Positions 17,230 to 25,574 of a stretch of 64,000 nucleotides of DNA are shown in pieces; position 1 is the first letter of the stretch; each line of letters begins with the position of its first letter. The position numbers and the translations under genes were made by a program. Under the pieces are notes generated by a model. That model saw only the letters and a program-made list of their open reading frames with translations, ran no database searches and had not been told where the DNA came from. The DNA lies in the IMG/VR virus record IMGVR_UViG_3300008954_003312, positions 1 to 64,000 of that record. One strand, given 5' to 3'. This DNA is from a virus.

Positions 17230-18240
17230 ATGTCTCTAGACTATCTTAATTTAGAGATACCAGAAAATTTTAATGAGTATTGTCTTATTTTTAAAAATAA
17301 TCATAGTAAGATTTATGCTAATTTAATGCCTAAGTGCGGTACAATGTATGTTAGACAGGCAATGTATAATTCAGGAATCTGGAAAACAAATCACCTTCAA
17401 CCGGGAACAGATTCATTTTTAGTAAGGAAAAATAATCATCCAGGTGTCTCAATCTTATTATCTCAGGAGCAAGAAGACTTTGCCAACAAGTCAGAGATGA
17501 GAGTTGATCAGATTAAGGGGCTAATAGATAAAGGACATCTTTGCCCGACTGAAGGTCCGATTCTAAGGGGAGATCACTATATATGCTCTGACTTAAACGG
17601 ACCTTCTTCAGTTATATCTGATAGTGGTGTTGCAAGAGCCTGGAATAGAGATCAAACTAAAATATTTAAAAAAAGACTATTTTGGTTTTCTGTTTTAAGA
17701 AATCCATTTAATTTACTTGTAACTTACTTTACCTTTGGATGGCCGTGGAATAGAAATAGTAATCAAAAAATATTTAGTAGTTTTGATTATTTTATTGAAT
17801 CATATTGTGATCTAGATTATAAATGGCCTGTTGCAAATAATAAGAATTTTTTATTTTTTCCAATATTTGACAACAAGGACACCTGCAGGTGTCCAATTTT
17901 ATTTAGACTAGAGTTTATAGATTTTTGTCTGGAGGCTCTTTCTTTACAGTTTGGTTATAAATTTATAAAACCAGAATTGACTAAATCTTCTAGACCGCCT
18001 GGGTCTAGTATAGACAAGTGGAAGTCGTACTATAGTGAAAAGCTTTTTGATCTTGTTTCTAAAAAATGCAAAAGAGAACTATTGGCATTTGGATATGATT
18101 TTGACGGAATCAAAAAAAATGATAAGAGAAAGATTATTGACTCTTCAAATATAAAATACAGTATTAAAGAAGATAAATTATCTATATTGCCCTATAGAAG
18201 GGAATTAATCTTTAAATCACTGGAGGGATTTCATGAGTAA
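17230..18240 (+). CDS. PAPS-dependent sulfotransferase family protein
   Basis: A 336-residue protein. The 5'-phosphosulfate-binding loop is MPKCGTMYVRQ near residues 33-43 (canonical PKSGTT), and the 3'-phosphate-binding segment VLRNPFNLLVTYF near 155-167 aligns with RNPxxxxxSxY, with Thr for Ser. The C-terminal YYSEKLFDLVSKKCKRELLAFGYDF is the usual sulfotransferase ending. It would transfer sulfate from host PAPS to a sugar hydroxyl or amine. It overlaps the cytidylyltransferase gene by 8 bp. Confidence 0.8.
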   Translation: MSLDYLNLEIPENFNEYCLIFKNNHSKIYANLMPKCGTMYVRQAMYNSGIWKTNHLQPGTDSFLVRKNNHPGVSILLSQEQEDFANKSEMRVDQIKGLIDKGHLCPTEGPILRGDHYICSDLNGPSSVISDSGVARAWNRDQTKIFKKRLFWFSVLRNPFNLLVTYFTFGWPWNRNSNQKIFSSFDYFIESYCDLDYKWPVANNKNFLFFPIFDNKDTCRCPILFRLEFIDFCLEALSLQFGYKFIKPELTKSSRPPGSSIDKWKSYYSEKLFDLVSKKCKRELLAFGYDFDGIKKNDKRKIIDSSNIKYSIKEDKLSILPYRRELIFKSLEGFHE

Positions 18241-18937
18241 GATTTTTTGTGTTATACAGGCTCGATTGACTTCGAAAAGATTTCCAAATAAAATATTTCA
18301 AAAAATAGGAAAAAGATTAGCCATAGAGCATGTTCTTAGTTCTTGTAAAGATTCTATTTCAGAAAAGGTTCTACTTGTAGTTCCAAAAGATCAAAAAGAA
18401 ATATTTGAAAACCAGCTAAGTTCAATCTATAATAGTAAAAAGATTTCTATACACGGGGGATCTGAAGACAATGTTTTAGACAGGTATCAGACAAGCCTAG
18501 AAGAAGAAGGCTGTCAAGAAGAAGATATAGTTGTTAGAATAACATCAGATTGCTTTTTAATAAGCCCTATCTTTATTGATAGATCAGTAAGCTATTTTAA
18601 AGAAAAGACTTTCGACTATATTAACAATAGCACGGTTACAAGAGTTTTATCTGCAGACAATCCCGATGATTATCAGACTGATACAGACACGCCGGATGGA
18701 TTTAATGTAGAAGTTTTTAACTTTAGATCTCTAATCGAAGCTCACAATAATGCTACCAGCCAATACGATATTGAGCATGTCACACCCTGGATTAAGAGAA
18801 ATAAGAAGTGTAGTGTCTTTAATACTGGAAAGATATCATTAACTGGGAAGTTTTCTGTTGATACTCCAGAAGATCTTGAAATAGTCAGGGCTCTCCACAC
18901 TCTCATAGAGAACAATAGAATATCTTTTGAGGTATAG
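18233..18937 (+). CDS. CMP-nonulosonate cytidylyltransferase, SpsF/NeuA-like
   Basis: A 234-residue nucleotidyltransferase. The N-terminal signature VIQARLTSKRFPNK (residues 7-20) is the CTP-binding loop of SpsF/KdsB/NeuA-type enzymes; GGSEDNVLDRY, RITSDCFLI and SVDTPEDLE complete the family pattern. It should activate the sialic acid-like product of the NeuB homologue to the CMP sugar for transfer. A strong GGAGGG box lies inside the sulfotransferase gene 10 bp before the start. Confidence 0.88.
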   Translation: MSKIFCVIQARLTSKRFPNKIFQKIGKRLAIEHVLSSCKDSISEKVLLVVPKDQKEIFENQLSSIYNSKKISIHGGSEDNVLDRYQTSLEEEGCQEEDIVVRITSDCFLISPIFIDRSVSYFKEKTFDYINNSTVTRVLSADNPDDYQTDTDTPDGFNVEVFNFRSLIEAHNNATSQYDIEHVTPWIKRNKKCSVFNTGKISLTGKFSVDTPEDLEIVRALHTLIENNRISFEV

Positions 18938-18938
18938 C

Positions 18939-19748
18939 GTGAGATTTTGCATTGTTGGATACGGAAGCATAGGAAGGCGACATCACTCAGTACTTTCTTC
19001 TATTTTTTCTAATTCCTCTTTTGATATAGTTGATTTAAACACAGAGCTAAAAATAGAAGATTGTATCCATAGTGAGTATGATGTTTTAATAATTACAACT
19101 CCCACTTCTTCTCACCTGGATGTTCTTTCTAGATTTTCTAAAATCAATAGATTAATCTTTATTGAAAAGCCTTTAGATATTTCATCTAAAAAAATTAAAA
19201 AATTTATGGGAGATGTTGATCACAGAAAAGTTCATGTTGGATGTAACCTTAGATTTACTAATGCTTACAGAGATCTTCAAGACATATCACATAGAGTAAA
19301 AATCGCTAATATTATATCAATGTCGTATCTGCCAGATTGGAGAAAGGGAGATCACAGAGAGCAATATAGCTCTATAGTATCGCAGGGCGGCGGTGCTCTT
19401 TTGGATTTTATTCATGAGCCTGATTATGCTTTCTCTTTATTTGGGATGCCTAGTTCTTGTCATGTGTTAGAAAATAGGCTATTTGATATAACAGTTGACT
19501 CTAATGACACTTGCTCTATGGTCTGGGAATACAATGATAAAATTATTAATTTTTTACTTTCTTATGGAAGTAAAAAATACACTAGAAGTTGCCAGGTCGT
19601 ATTAGACGACAGTGAATTGACTAGTATCAATTTTTCTTTAGAAGATATTAATAAATCCTATGAAAATCAGTGGAGGCATATTTTAAAAAACGGTCCTGTA
19701 AATACATACGAAGACTGTTTAAGATTATATCATAAAATAGGATTATAG
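18939..19748 (+). CDS. Gfo/Idh/MocA-family NAD(P)-dependent oxidoreductase
   Basis: About 269 residues from a GTG two bases past the previous stop, with GAGGT five bases ahead; a TTG 12 bp upstream is less likely. GYGSIGRRH at the N-terminus is the dinucleotide site; TTPTSSHLDVL and EKPLD carry the conserved catalytic-site Lys; GGGALLDFIHEPDYAFSLFG matches the substrate domain. It is shorter than the usual 330-370 residues. In nonulosonate clusters such enzymes oxidise or reduce a nucleotide-sugar intermediate; the step here is inferred. Confidence 0.85.
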   Translation: MRFCIVGYGSIGRRHHSVLSSIFSNSSFDIVDLNTELKIEDCIHSEYDVLIITTPTSSHLDVLSRFSKINRLIFIEKPLDISSKKIKKFMGDVDHRKVHVGCNLRFTNAYRDLQDISHRVKIANIISMSYLPDWRKGDHREQYSSIVSQGGGALLDFIHEPDYAFSLFGMPSSCHVLENRLFDITVDSNDTCSMVWEYNDKIINFLLSYGSKKYTRSCQVVLDDSELTSINFSLEDINKSYENQWRHILKNGPVNTYEDCLRLYHKIGL

Positions 19749-19750
19749 AT

Positions 19751-21001
19751 ATGAAACAAGAAGATCTCTGGGCTAACGCTTTATCACTTATGCCTCGCGG
19801 AACCCAGACAATGAGTAAGTGCCCAGATCAATTTGTTGACGGGGTTTATCCAAAATTTGCAGCCAGGGCTGAGGGTGCCTATATTTGGGATCATAAAGGT
19901 AATAAGTATTTAGACTTTATGTGCGGCCTCGGCCCAATTATACTAGGATATAATCACAAACCAACAAACAAGGCTGTAAGAGCTCAGCTAGAAAAGGGAA
20001 TTATATTTTCTTTACCGACAGTCCTTGAGCAAGAGCTTGCTAGTCTTATGGTTGAATCAATACCTTGTGCTGAGCAGGTCAGATTTGGAAAAAATGGAAC
20101 TGATGTTGATCTTGCTGCTGTTAGAATTGCTAGATCATACACTGGAAGAGAGCATATTGCCAAGTGCGGATATCACGGCTGGGGAGATTGGCATGCAATT
20201 AGCCTTAGATCGTATGGAGTCCCTAAGTCGCTAGGAGAAATAATTCATGAATTTGAATATAATAATCTCGAAAGCTTAGAGAGAGTATTAAAAAATCATG
20301 AGTGTGCTGCAGTTATAATGGAAGCTCAGGCCCTTACACCGCCAGATCCTGGTTTTCTTCAAGGAGTTAAGGATCTTTGCGGTTCATACGGCGCTCTTCT
20401 CATCTTTGATGAGGTTGTGACGGGTTTTAGATGGGATCTCGGAGGTGCTCAGTCTCACTATGGAGTAACACCTGACTTGGCATGTTTTGGAAAGGCAATG
20501 GCAAACGGATTACCAATATCAGCCATAGCTGGAAAGAGAGAGTTTATGAAAGAACTTGATCACATCTTCTTTTCAATGACATTTGGCGGTGAGTGTCTTT
20601 CACTTGCTGCTGCTATAGCAACTATTAAAGAACTTAAGAATAAAGACTATAGCCACATTTGGAATCTAGGAAGAAGGTTTGAAGAGGGAATGAACCTACT
20701 TTCAAGACAGTATGATCTTTCTATAAGCTTTTCAGGATCTGGACCAAGACATAATCTTACATTTTCAGAAGAATATAGAGATCCATCAGGAATGAAAGAT
20801 CTTTTTTATCAAGAAATGGTAAAGAGGGGCGTTTTGTTTTCTAATGTTCTTTATATAAGCTTTGCTCATACAAAGCTAGATATAGAATTTACACTAAACG
20901 CTGCTGAAGAATCTTTTAAAGTTGTTAAAGAAAATATCGATAATATTGACGCTGTTCTTGAAGGAAAGAGATCAGTTTCTGTTTTTAGGAAAAACACGTG
21001 A
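19751..21001 (+). CDS. Class III PLP-dependent aminotransferase, HemL/glutamate-semialdehyde aminomutase-like
   Basis: A 416-residue enzyme of normal length. The PLP-site Asp is in LLIFDEVVTGFRW and the Schiff-base Lys is K248 in CFGKAMANG; FGKNGTDVDLAAVRIAR is the phosphate-binding region. HemL normally makes 5-aminolevulinate, but there is no other haem gene here and it sits directly before NeuB with a 4 bp overlap. It therefore probably aminates a keto-sugar, replacing the DegT-type PseC transaminase; that role is inference. Confidence 0.9.
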   Translation: MKQEDLWANALSLMPRGTQTMSKCPDQFVDGVYPKFAARAEGAYIWDHKGNKYLDFMCGLGPIILGYNHKPTNKAVRAQLEKGIIFSLPTVLEQELASLMVESIPCAEQVRFGKNGTDVDLAAVRIARSYTGREHIAKCGYHGWGDWHAISLRSYGVPKSLGEIIHEFEYNNLESLERVLKNHECAAVIMEAQALTPPDPGFLQGVKDLCGSYGALLIFDEVVTGFRWDLGGAQSHYGVTPDLACFGKAMANGLPISAIAGKREFMKELDHIFFSMTFGGECLSLAAAIATIKELKNKDYSHIWNLGRRFEEGMNLLSRQYDLSISFSGSGPRHNLTFSEEYRDPSGMKDLFYQEMVKRGVLFSNVLYISFAHTKLDIEFTLNAAEESFKVVKENIDNIDAVLEGKRSVSVFRKNT

Positions 21002-22023
21002 AATCATTTGTCATAGCTGAAGCAGGAGCTAATCACAATAGAGATTGGAAAATTGCCAAAAGCCTTATAAGAAGTGCAGCTAGATCAGGTTCAGATGCTG
21101 TAAAATTTCAAACATACACTTCAGAGACTCTTTACGCTAAAAATACACCTGACTTTGCAGGTTATAAAAATATTAATCAGCTAATAAAAGATATTGAGCT
21201 TCCTAGATCTTGGCAAAAAGACTTAAAGTTATTTTGTGATGATTGCGGAATAGAGTTTATGTCTACTCCCTTTGATGAAAAGGCTGTCGATGAGCTTTAT
21301 GACATCGGAGTTAAGCGATTTAAGATTTCCGGATTCGAAGCTACAGATCCAAGAATTGTTCAGCATGTTGCTAGAACTGGACTACCTATGATAATAACAA
21401 CCGGAATTAAGTGTGATATTTCTATGATGAAAAGTATTTTAGAATGGATCCAGGATGTTAATTCAGAACCAGACGTAACATTCCTGCATGGCAATCATGC
21501 CTATCCAACACCGATTTCACAGATATGTCTAGGACAGATAGGAGTTCTTAAAGATGCTTCTTTTTCTATTCCTGTTAAGATTGGAATTTCTGATCACACT
21601 AGGGGAATATTAATTCCACCTGTTGCTGTTTCTCTCGGCGCAGAAGTTGTTGAGAAACATTTTACTCTAGATAGAAATATGGAAGGCCCAGATCATCCAT
21701 TCGCTATAGAGCCCTTTGAGCTGTCTCTAATGGTTCAGAATATTAGATCAGTGGAAAAATCCATGGGTATTAGAGAAAATAAAGTTTCTGAGAGTGAATC
21801 TAGCTTTATTCATGCAACAAGATCAGTAGTAGCAAAAAGTCCACTAAAGAAAGGTGATCTGCTTTCAAGAGAAAATATAACAACAATGAGACCGTGGTTT
21901 GAAGACTCTATTCCAGCTTCAAGCTATCTAAAGATAATAAATGGAAATATTTTTATTCAGAAAGACATAGATGCTGGGACTATTTTAAAACTGTCTGATA
22001 TTTGTGAGAATAGAAATGGATAA
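20998..22023 (+). CDS. neuB: Nonulosonic acid synthase, NeuB/PseI/LegI family
   Basis: A 341-residue two-domain synthase starting with GTG in a GTGA overlap. The TIM-barrel domain opens with FVIAEAGANHNRDW, has SDAVKFQTYT, FMSTPFDEKAV, the HGNHAYPTP segment, KIGISDHT and VVEKHFTLDRNMEGPDHPFA; a C-terminal SAF (antifreeze-like) domain starts near residue 280 (RSVVAKSPLKKGDLLS). It condenses PEP with a six-carbon amino sugar to a nine-carbon sialic, legionaminic or pseudaminic-type acid. Which one cannot be told by eye. Confidence 0.93.
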   Translation: MKSFVIAEAGANHNRDWKIAKSLIRSAARSGSDAVKFQTYTSETLYAKNTPDFAGYKNINQLIKDIELPRSWQKDLKLFCDDCGIEFMSTPFDEKAVDELYDIGVKRFKISGFEATDPRIVQHVARTGLPMIITTGIKCDISMMKSILEWIQDVNSEPDVTFLHGNHAYPTPISQICLGQIGVLKDASFSIPVKIGISDHTRGILIPPVAVSLGAEVVEKHFTLDRNMEGPDHPFAIEPFELSLMVQNIRSVEKSMGIRENKVSESESSFIHATRSVVAKSPLKKGDLLSRENITTMRPWFEDSIPASSYLKIINGNIFIQKDIDAGTILKLSDICENRNG

Positions 22024-22693
22024 ATGTGTATTTGCTTCTAAGGACAATGAATGGTCTAATGCTCTTTATGATCGTCTAATATCAAAAAATAAAGATATTT
22101 CTTGGATGAGAATCTCTAAAGAAGCAGATTTAAATGCTATTCATAGTTTTGATCCTGACTGGGTTTTCTTTTTTCACTGGTCCCAAATAGTTGACAAGGA
22201 TATTTGGGATAAACATCGATGTGTAGTTTTACATACATCAAACTTACCACATGGAAAAGGAGGAAGCCCAATACAGAACCAAATTTTAGATAATGTCATT
22301 CAAACTAAGGTCAATGCTATTGAAATGACTGATAAAGTAGATTCTGGAAAGATTTATTGTAATAGGCTGATTACTCTTCAAGGAACTTTAAGGGATATAT
22401 GGATGACTATAGCGATTCAGTCATATGGATTGATTATAAAATGCATAAAAGAAAATCCCAGACCTGAAGAACAAAAAAAAGAATCTGTCATAAAAACTTA
22501 CAAGAGAAGAAGAAGTAGCAATATTGATCTTAACTGTACTTTAAATCAAGCTTATAATCAAATTAGAATGCTTGACGGTGAGGGATATCCAAGATCAAAT
22601 ATAAAGATGGGAAATTTTATTATAGAGTTTTCTAGAGCTGGATTTGATAATAGTGGTAATCTAATTTGTGATGCAAGATTTAAAAAAGTATAA
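22016..22693 (+). CDS. Formyltransferase-fold enzyme, probable sugar N-formyltransferase
   Basis: About 225 residues; the start is the ATG overlapping the NeuB stop region, with an in-frame GTG 12 bp upstream as alternative. The formyltransferase core is visible: WVFFFHW, the catalytic-His segment VVLHTSNLPHGKGGSPIQ and DKVDSGKIY with the conserved Asp. The Asn that normally sits two residues before the His is Val here. It may N-formylate an amino sugar from 10-formyl-tetrahydrofolate; N-formyl pseudaminic acids are known in bacteria. Confidence 0.8.
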   Translation: MDKCVFASKDNEWSNALYDRLISKNKDISWMRISKEADLNAIHSFDPDWVFFFHWSQIVDKDIWDKHRCVVLHTSNLPHGKGGSPIQNQILDNVIQTKVNAIEMTDKVDSGKIYCNRLITLQGTLRDIWMTIAIQSYGLIIKCIKENPRPEEQKKESVIKTYKRRRSSNIDLNCTLNQAYNQIRMLDGEGYPRSNIKMGNFIIEFSRAGFDNSGNLICDARFKKV

Positions 22694-23342
22694 AAATGTC
22701 TTAGTCCTGGCAGCGCATCCTGATGACGAGACGCTGGGGTGTGGAGGCACTATTTCAAAACTTTCATCCCTGGGCTCTATAGTTAGGCTTTTAACATTTA
22801 CTGACGGGATAAGCGCAAGAGAGCCCGGTCAGAGAGTTTCTCATCTTTCTCAAGTTTCTCAAAGATTGGGAATATTTCAATATAAGTCTTTTGATTTTCC
22901 TGATAATAAGATGGATTCCATACCCATTTTAGATGTTGTAAAGAAAATAGAAAAATACATGGATGATGAATCTTTTAGGCCTGATTTAGTTCTAACACAT
23001 TCTCCGTTTTGCTTGAACATTGATCATAAAGTTGTATATAATGCAACTATAACTGTATTTAGAGGTTTAGATATTTTTAGCCCTATAAAGATTATGTCCT
23101 ATGAAGTTCCATCTTCTTCTGAGTGGAACTCACTTTCTAGCTTTGTTCCAAATTGCTATATTGACATCAAGTCTCAGCTAGAAGATAAGCTTGAAGCACT
23201 TTCTTTTTATAAAGATGAAATGAGAAATCATCCTCACCCTAGGTCATTTGAGAATATTAAAAGGCTTGCATCTGTCTATGGATCTCAATGTGGATTAGAG
23301 CTAGCTGAAAGATTTATGATTATTAGAGAGGTAATTAAGTGA
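22671..23342 (+). CDS. PIG-L/LmbE-family zinc-dependent N-deacetylase
   Basis: About 223 residues. The zinc-binding AHPDDE lies at residues 15-20, followed by TLGCGGTI, and the second metal-site segment is HSPFCLNIDHKVVYNAT. LmbE-like enzymes de-N-acetylate GlcNAc-type sugars. The gene overlaps the formyltransferase by 23 bp without a clear ribosome site, so coupled translation is likely. Deacetylation would free an amine for the neighbouring formyl- or acetyltransferase, an inferred order of reactions. Confidence 0.88.
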   Translation: MQDLKKYKNVLVLAAHPDDETLGCGGTISKLSSLGSIVRLLTFTDGISAREPGQRVSHLSQVSQRLGIFQYKSFDFPDNKMDSIPILDVVKKIEKYMDDESFRPDLVLTHSPFCLNIDHKVVYNATITVFRGLDIFSPIKIMSYEVPSSSEWNSLSSFVPNCYIDIKSQLEDKLEALSFYKDEMRNHPHPRSFENIKRLASVYGSQCGLELAERFMIIREVIK

Positions 23343-23872
23343 TTAAGGGAGAAAAATGTTTTCTTACAGCAGTTAATCCAGATTCAATAGAGACTTTAAG
23401 GAACTGGAGAAACAATCCTAAGCTAAGAAGATACTTTAGGGAATTTAGAGAGATTAGCAAGCCTATGCAGGAATCCTGGTATAGAGATAGAGTTCTAAAC
23501 AATCCAAATCAATTTGATTTTGAAATACGAGATAAAGAAACAGGAAGCCTAATCGGACATTGTGGTCTTTATTACGTTAACTGGGTTAGTCGATCAGCAG
23601 AGTTTACTATATACATTGGTGACTTTAGCTTTAGGGGACAGGGAATAGGAAGTGATGCGCTTAGATCACTAATAAGATATGGATTTGATGATTTAAACCT
23701 TAATAGGATATGGTGCGAGGTTTATTCTAACAATGATGCTATTCACATTTATGAAAAAATTGGATTTATTAAAGAGGGTGTTATGAGAGATCAGTACTAT
23801 AGTGAAGGAAAGTATTGGGATAGTACAATCTTATCAATGCTTAGCAGTGATTGGAAAAAAGAGCTTTCTTAG
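23339..23872 (+). CDS. GNAT-family N-acetyltransferase, RimL/PseH-like
   Basis: A 177-residue GNAT starting with GTG in a GTGA overlap with the PIG-L gene. The acetyl-CoA loop is FRGQGIGSDALRSL near residues 98-111, followed by NRIWCEVYSNNDAIHIYEKIGF, the classic GNAT motif B. PseH-type GNATs acetylate the 4-amino group of the UDP-sugar precursor of pseudaminic acid; the context fits that role, but RimL-like enzymes have many substrates. Confidence 0.87.
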   Translation: MIKGEKCFLTAVNPDSIETLRNWRNNPKLRRYFREFREISKPMQESWYRDRVLNNPNQFDFEIRDKETGSLIGHCGLYYVNWVSRSAEFTIYIGDFSFRGQGIGSDALRSLIRYGFDDLNLNRIWCEVYSNNDAIHIYEKIGFIKEGVMRDQYYSEGKYWDSTILSMLSSDWKKELS

Positions 23873-23881
23873 GATGTTAAA

Positions 23882-24748
23882 ATGAGTTTTAAATATAATA
23901 TAGGAATTATTGGAAATGGATTTGTGGGATCATCGATCACTGCTGGATTTGGCTTACATGCAAATATAAAGATATATGATAAGAATCCATCTAAGTCTAT
24001 GAATTCAATTGAAGACACAGTAAATAATTCTGATTTCATATTTGTATCAGTTCCGACTCCCATGAGAAATGTAACAGGTGGAAAGATTGATTTATTGATA
24101 ATGGATTCTGTTTTTGAGGAGATAAGCAGAGTTAATAAAAGAGATGATAATATCTTTATAGTTAAGTCTACTGTTGTTCCTGGGACTGTTGAAAGATATG
24201 TTGAGATGTATCCGAAAATGAATATTATATTTAGTCCTGAATTCTTAACGGAAAGAGCAGCTAGACTTGACTTTATTAATACAGCTAGAATAGTCCTAGG
24301 GGGAGACATGGCGCTTCTCGATAGGGCTGAGAGTTTATTTAGAGAAAGATTTCCTCACACTAAGATTATAAAAACAGATCTTGCCACAGCGCAATTTATA
24401 AAGTACATGGCGAACTGTTTCTTCTCAGTTAAGCTTTCTTTTATGAATGAGATGCTTCAAGCTGCAGAGGCATTTCAAGTAGACTGGGCTAGAGCGATTG
24501 AGGGATTTATTACAGACGGCAGAATTGGAAATTCGCATATTGACATTCCGGGACATGATGGATCGAGAGGTTTCGGTGGCAAATGCTTTCCAAAAGATCT
24601 TAATGCATTTATTGGCTTTTTTGAAGATGTGGGTGTTGATCCTACGGTTATGAAAGCTGCCTGGAGAAAAAATTTGGAAGTTAGAGATGATCACGACTGG
24701 GCTACAATAGAGGGCGCTGTAAGTGAAAATACTAAAGAAGGAGACTAG
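23882..24748 (+). CDS. Short UDP-glucose/GDP-mannose dehydrogenase-like protein lacking the C-terminal domain
   Basis: A 288-residue protein; family members usually have 390-450. The NAD-binding GNGFVGSS is at about residues 11-18, SVPTPM, KSTVVPGT and SPEFLTERAA follow, and the catalytic Cys is C235 in GFGGKCFPKDL. Only about 50 residues remain after it, so the UDP-binding C-terminal domain is missing. Reading stops cleanly 5 bp before the next gene, with no visible frameshift. It may be a minimal nucleotide-sugar dehydrogenase or need a partner. Confidence 0.85.
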   Translation: MSFKYNIGIIGNGFVGSSITAGFGLHANIKIYDKNPSKSMNSIEDTVNNSDFIFVSVPTPMRNVTGGKIDLLIMDSVFEEISRVNKRDDNIFIVKSTVVPGTVERYVEMYPKMNIIFSPEFLTERAARLDFINTARIVLGGDMALLDRAESLFRERFPHTKIIKTDLATAQFIKYMANCFFSVKLSFMNEMLQAAEAFQVDWARAIEGFITDGRIGNSHIDIPGHDGSRGFGGKCFPKDLNAFIGFFEDVGVDPTVMKAAWRKNLEVRDDHDWATIEGAVSENTKEGD

Positions 24749-24753
24749 AACTT

Positions 24754-25554
24754 ATGAATAATTTTCCAACTGGAAAGCCTCACATTTCTTTTTCTGAGAT
24801 AAAACAGTGGAAGGAATGCCCGTGGAGGCACAAGCTTTTGTATATTGATAAGATTGATCTATTTGAACCCTCACCCCATCTTGACTATGGGACTAGCGTT
24901 CACAATGCCTGTGAAAGCTATTTAAAGACTGGTCAGATGATAACTGAATCAGCAGAAATAGAAATTCGAGAAGCATTTGAAAAAAATGGAAAAACATGGT
25001 ATGAACAAGGTCATCCTCATGTTGACACCTGGGTAGATTGGGCCAAGGTTAGCCTTGATGCTCTCCCAGCATATTTTGATGAGATGTTCGGAGATTGGCA
25101 AGCAGTCGAGGCTGAAGAGTATCTTTATGAAGAGATCGAGGGTAAAGAGATAAAGTTTAAAGGTTTTATTGATGCCATTATTAAAACTAAGAACAAAAAA
25201 GGAAAAGAAATCTATTGGATTCTTGACTATAAGACAGCACCTAAATATGGCTGGCGTCGAGAGAAAAAGCAGAGCATTCTTATGACAGCCCAGTTAATTC
25301 TATATAAGCACTTTTGGGCTAGAAAGCACTCTGTGGCCCTCGAAGACATTCGATGCGGTTTTATATTAATGAAGAGAGGAAGTAAGCCAGAGAAGTCCTG
25401 TGAGCTTGTAGCAGTATCTGTGGGACCAAAGACACTAGAGCGAGGAATAAAAATGATGAATAACATGATATATTCTGTTAAGACAAGAATGTTTCTAAAA
25501 AATAGAGATTCTTGTAAGTGGTGTCAGTATAAGAATACTAATCATTGTACTTGA
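24754..25554 (+). CDS. PD-(D/E)XK nuclease with Fe-S-type cysteines (Cas4/AddB/RecB C-terminal-like)
   Basis: A 266-residue single-domain nuclease. H50 in YGTSVHNA, D140 in GFIDAI, D158-x-K160 in LDYKTA and Q180-x3-Y184 are the RecB-family active-site motifs. C22 with C254, C257 and C265 gives the one-plus-three Cys pattern of Cas4/AddB iron-sulfur nucleases. It is probably a DNA exonuclease in phage recombination or replication. AAGGAG lies 10 bp before the ATG. No CRISPR or helicase partner is present. Confidence 0.88.
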   Translation: MNNFPTGKPHISFSEIKQWKECPWRHKLLYIDKIDLFEPSPHLDYGTSVHNACESYLKTGQMITESAEIEIREAFEKNGKTWYEQGHPHVDTWVDWAKVSLDALPAYFDEMFGDWQAVEAEEYLYEEIEGKEIKFKGFIDAIIKTKNKKGKEIYWILDYKTAPKYGWRREKKQSILMTAQLILYKHFWARKHSVALEDIRCGFILMKRGSKPEKSCELVAVSVGPKTLERGIKMMNNMIYSVKTRMFLKNRDSCKWCQYKNTNHCT

Positions 25555-25574
25555 TTTACTGGATGTTATCTAAG

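Noticed and set aside
23869-24309. 146-codon minus-strand open frame
   Set aside because: It is antisense to the UDP-glucose-dehydrogenase-like gene, whose motifs are convincing.
15153-24748. Idea that the sugar genes serve DNA glycosylation (hypermodified bases)
   Set aside because: No dCMP hydroxymethylase, thymidylate-synthase-like or base-modifying enzyme is seen in the window, and NeuB/PseB chemistry is that of surface glycans. It cannot be excluded for genes outside the window.
24754-25554. Cas4 of a CRISPR system
   Set aside because: No repeat-spacer array or other cas gene was seen; the residues are shared with phage and AddB-type nucleases.
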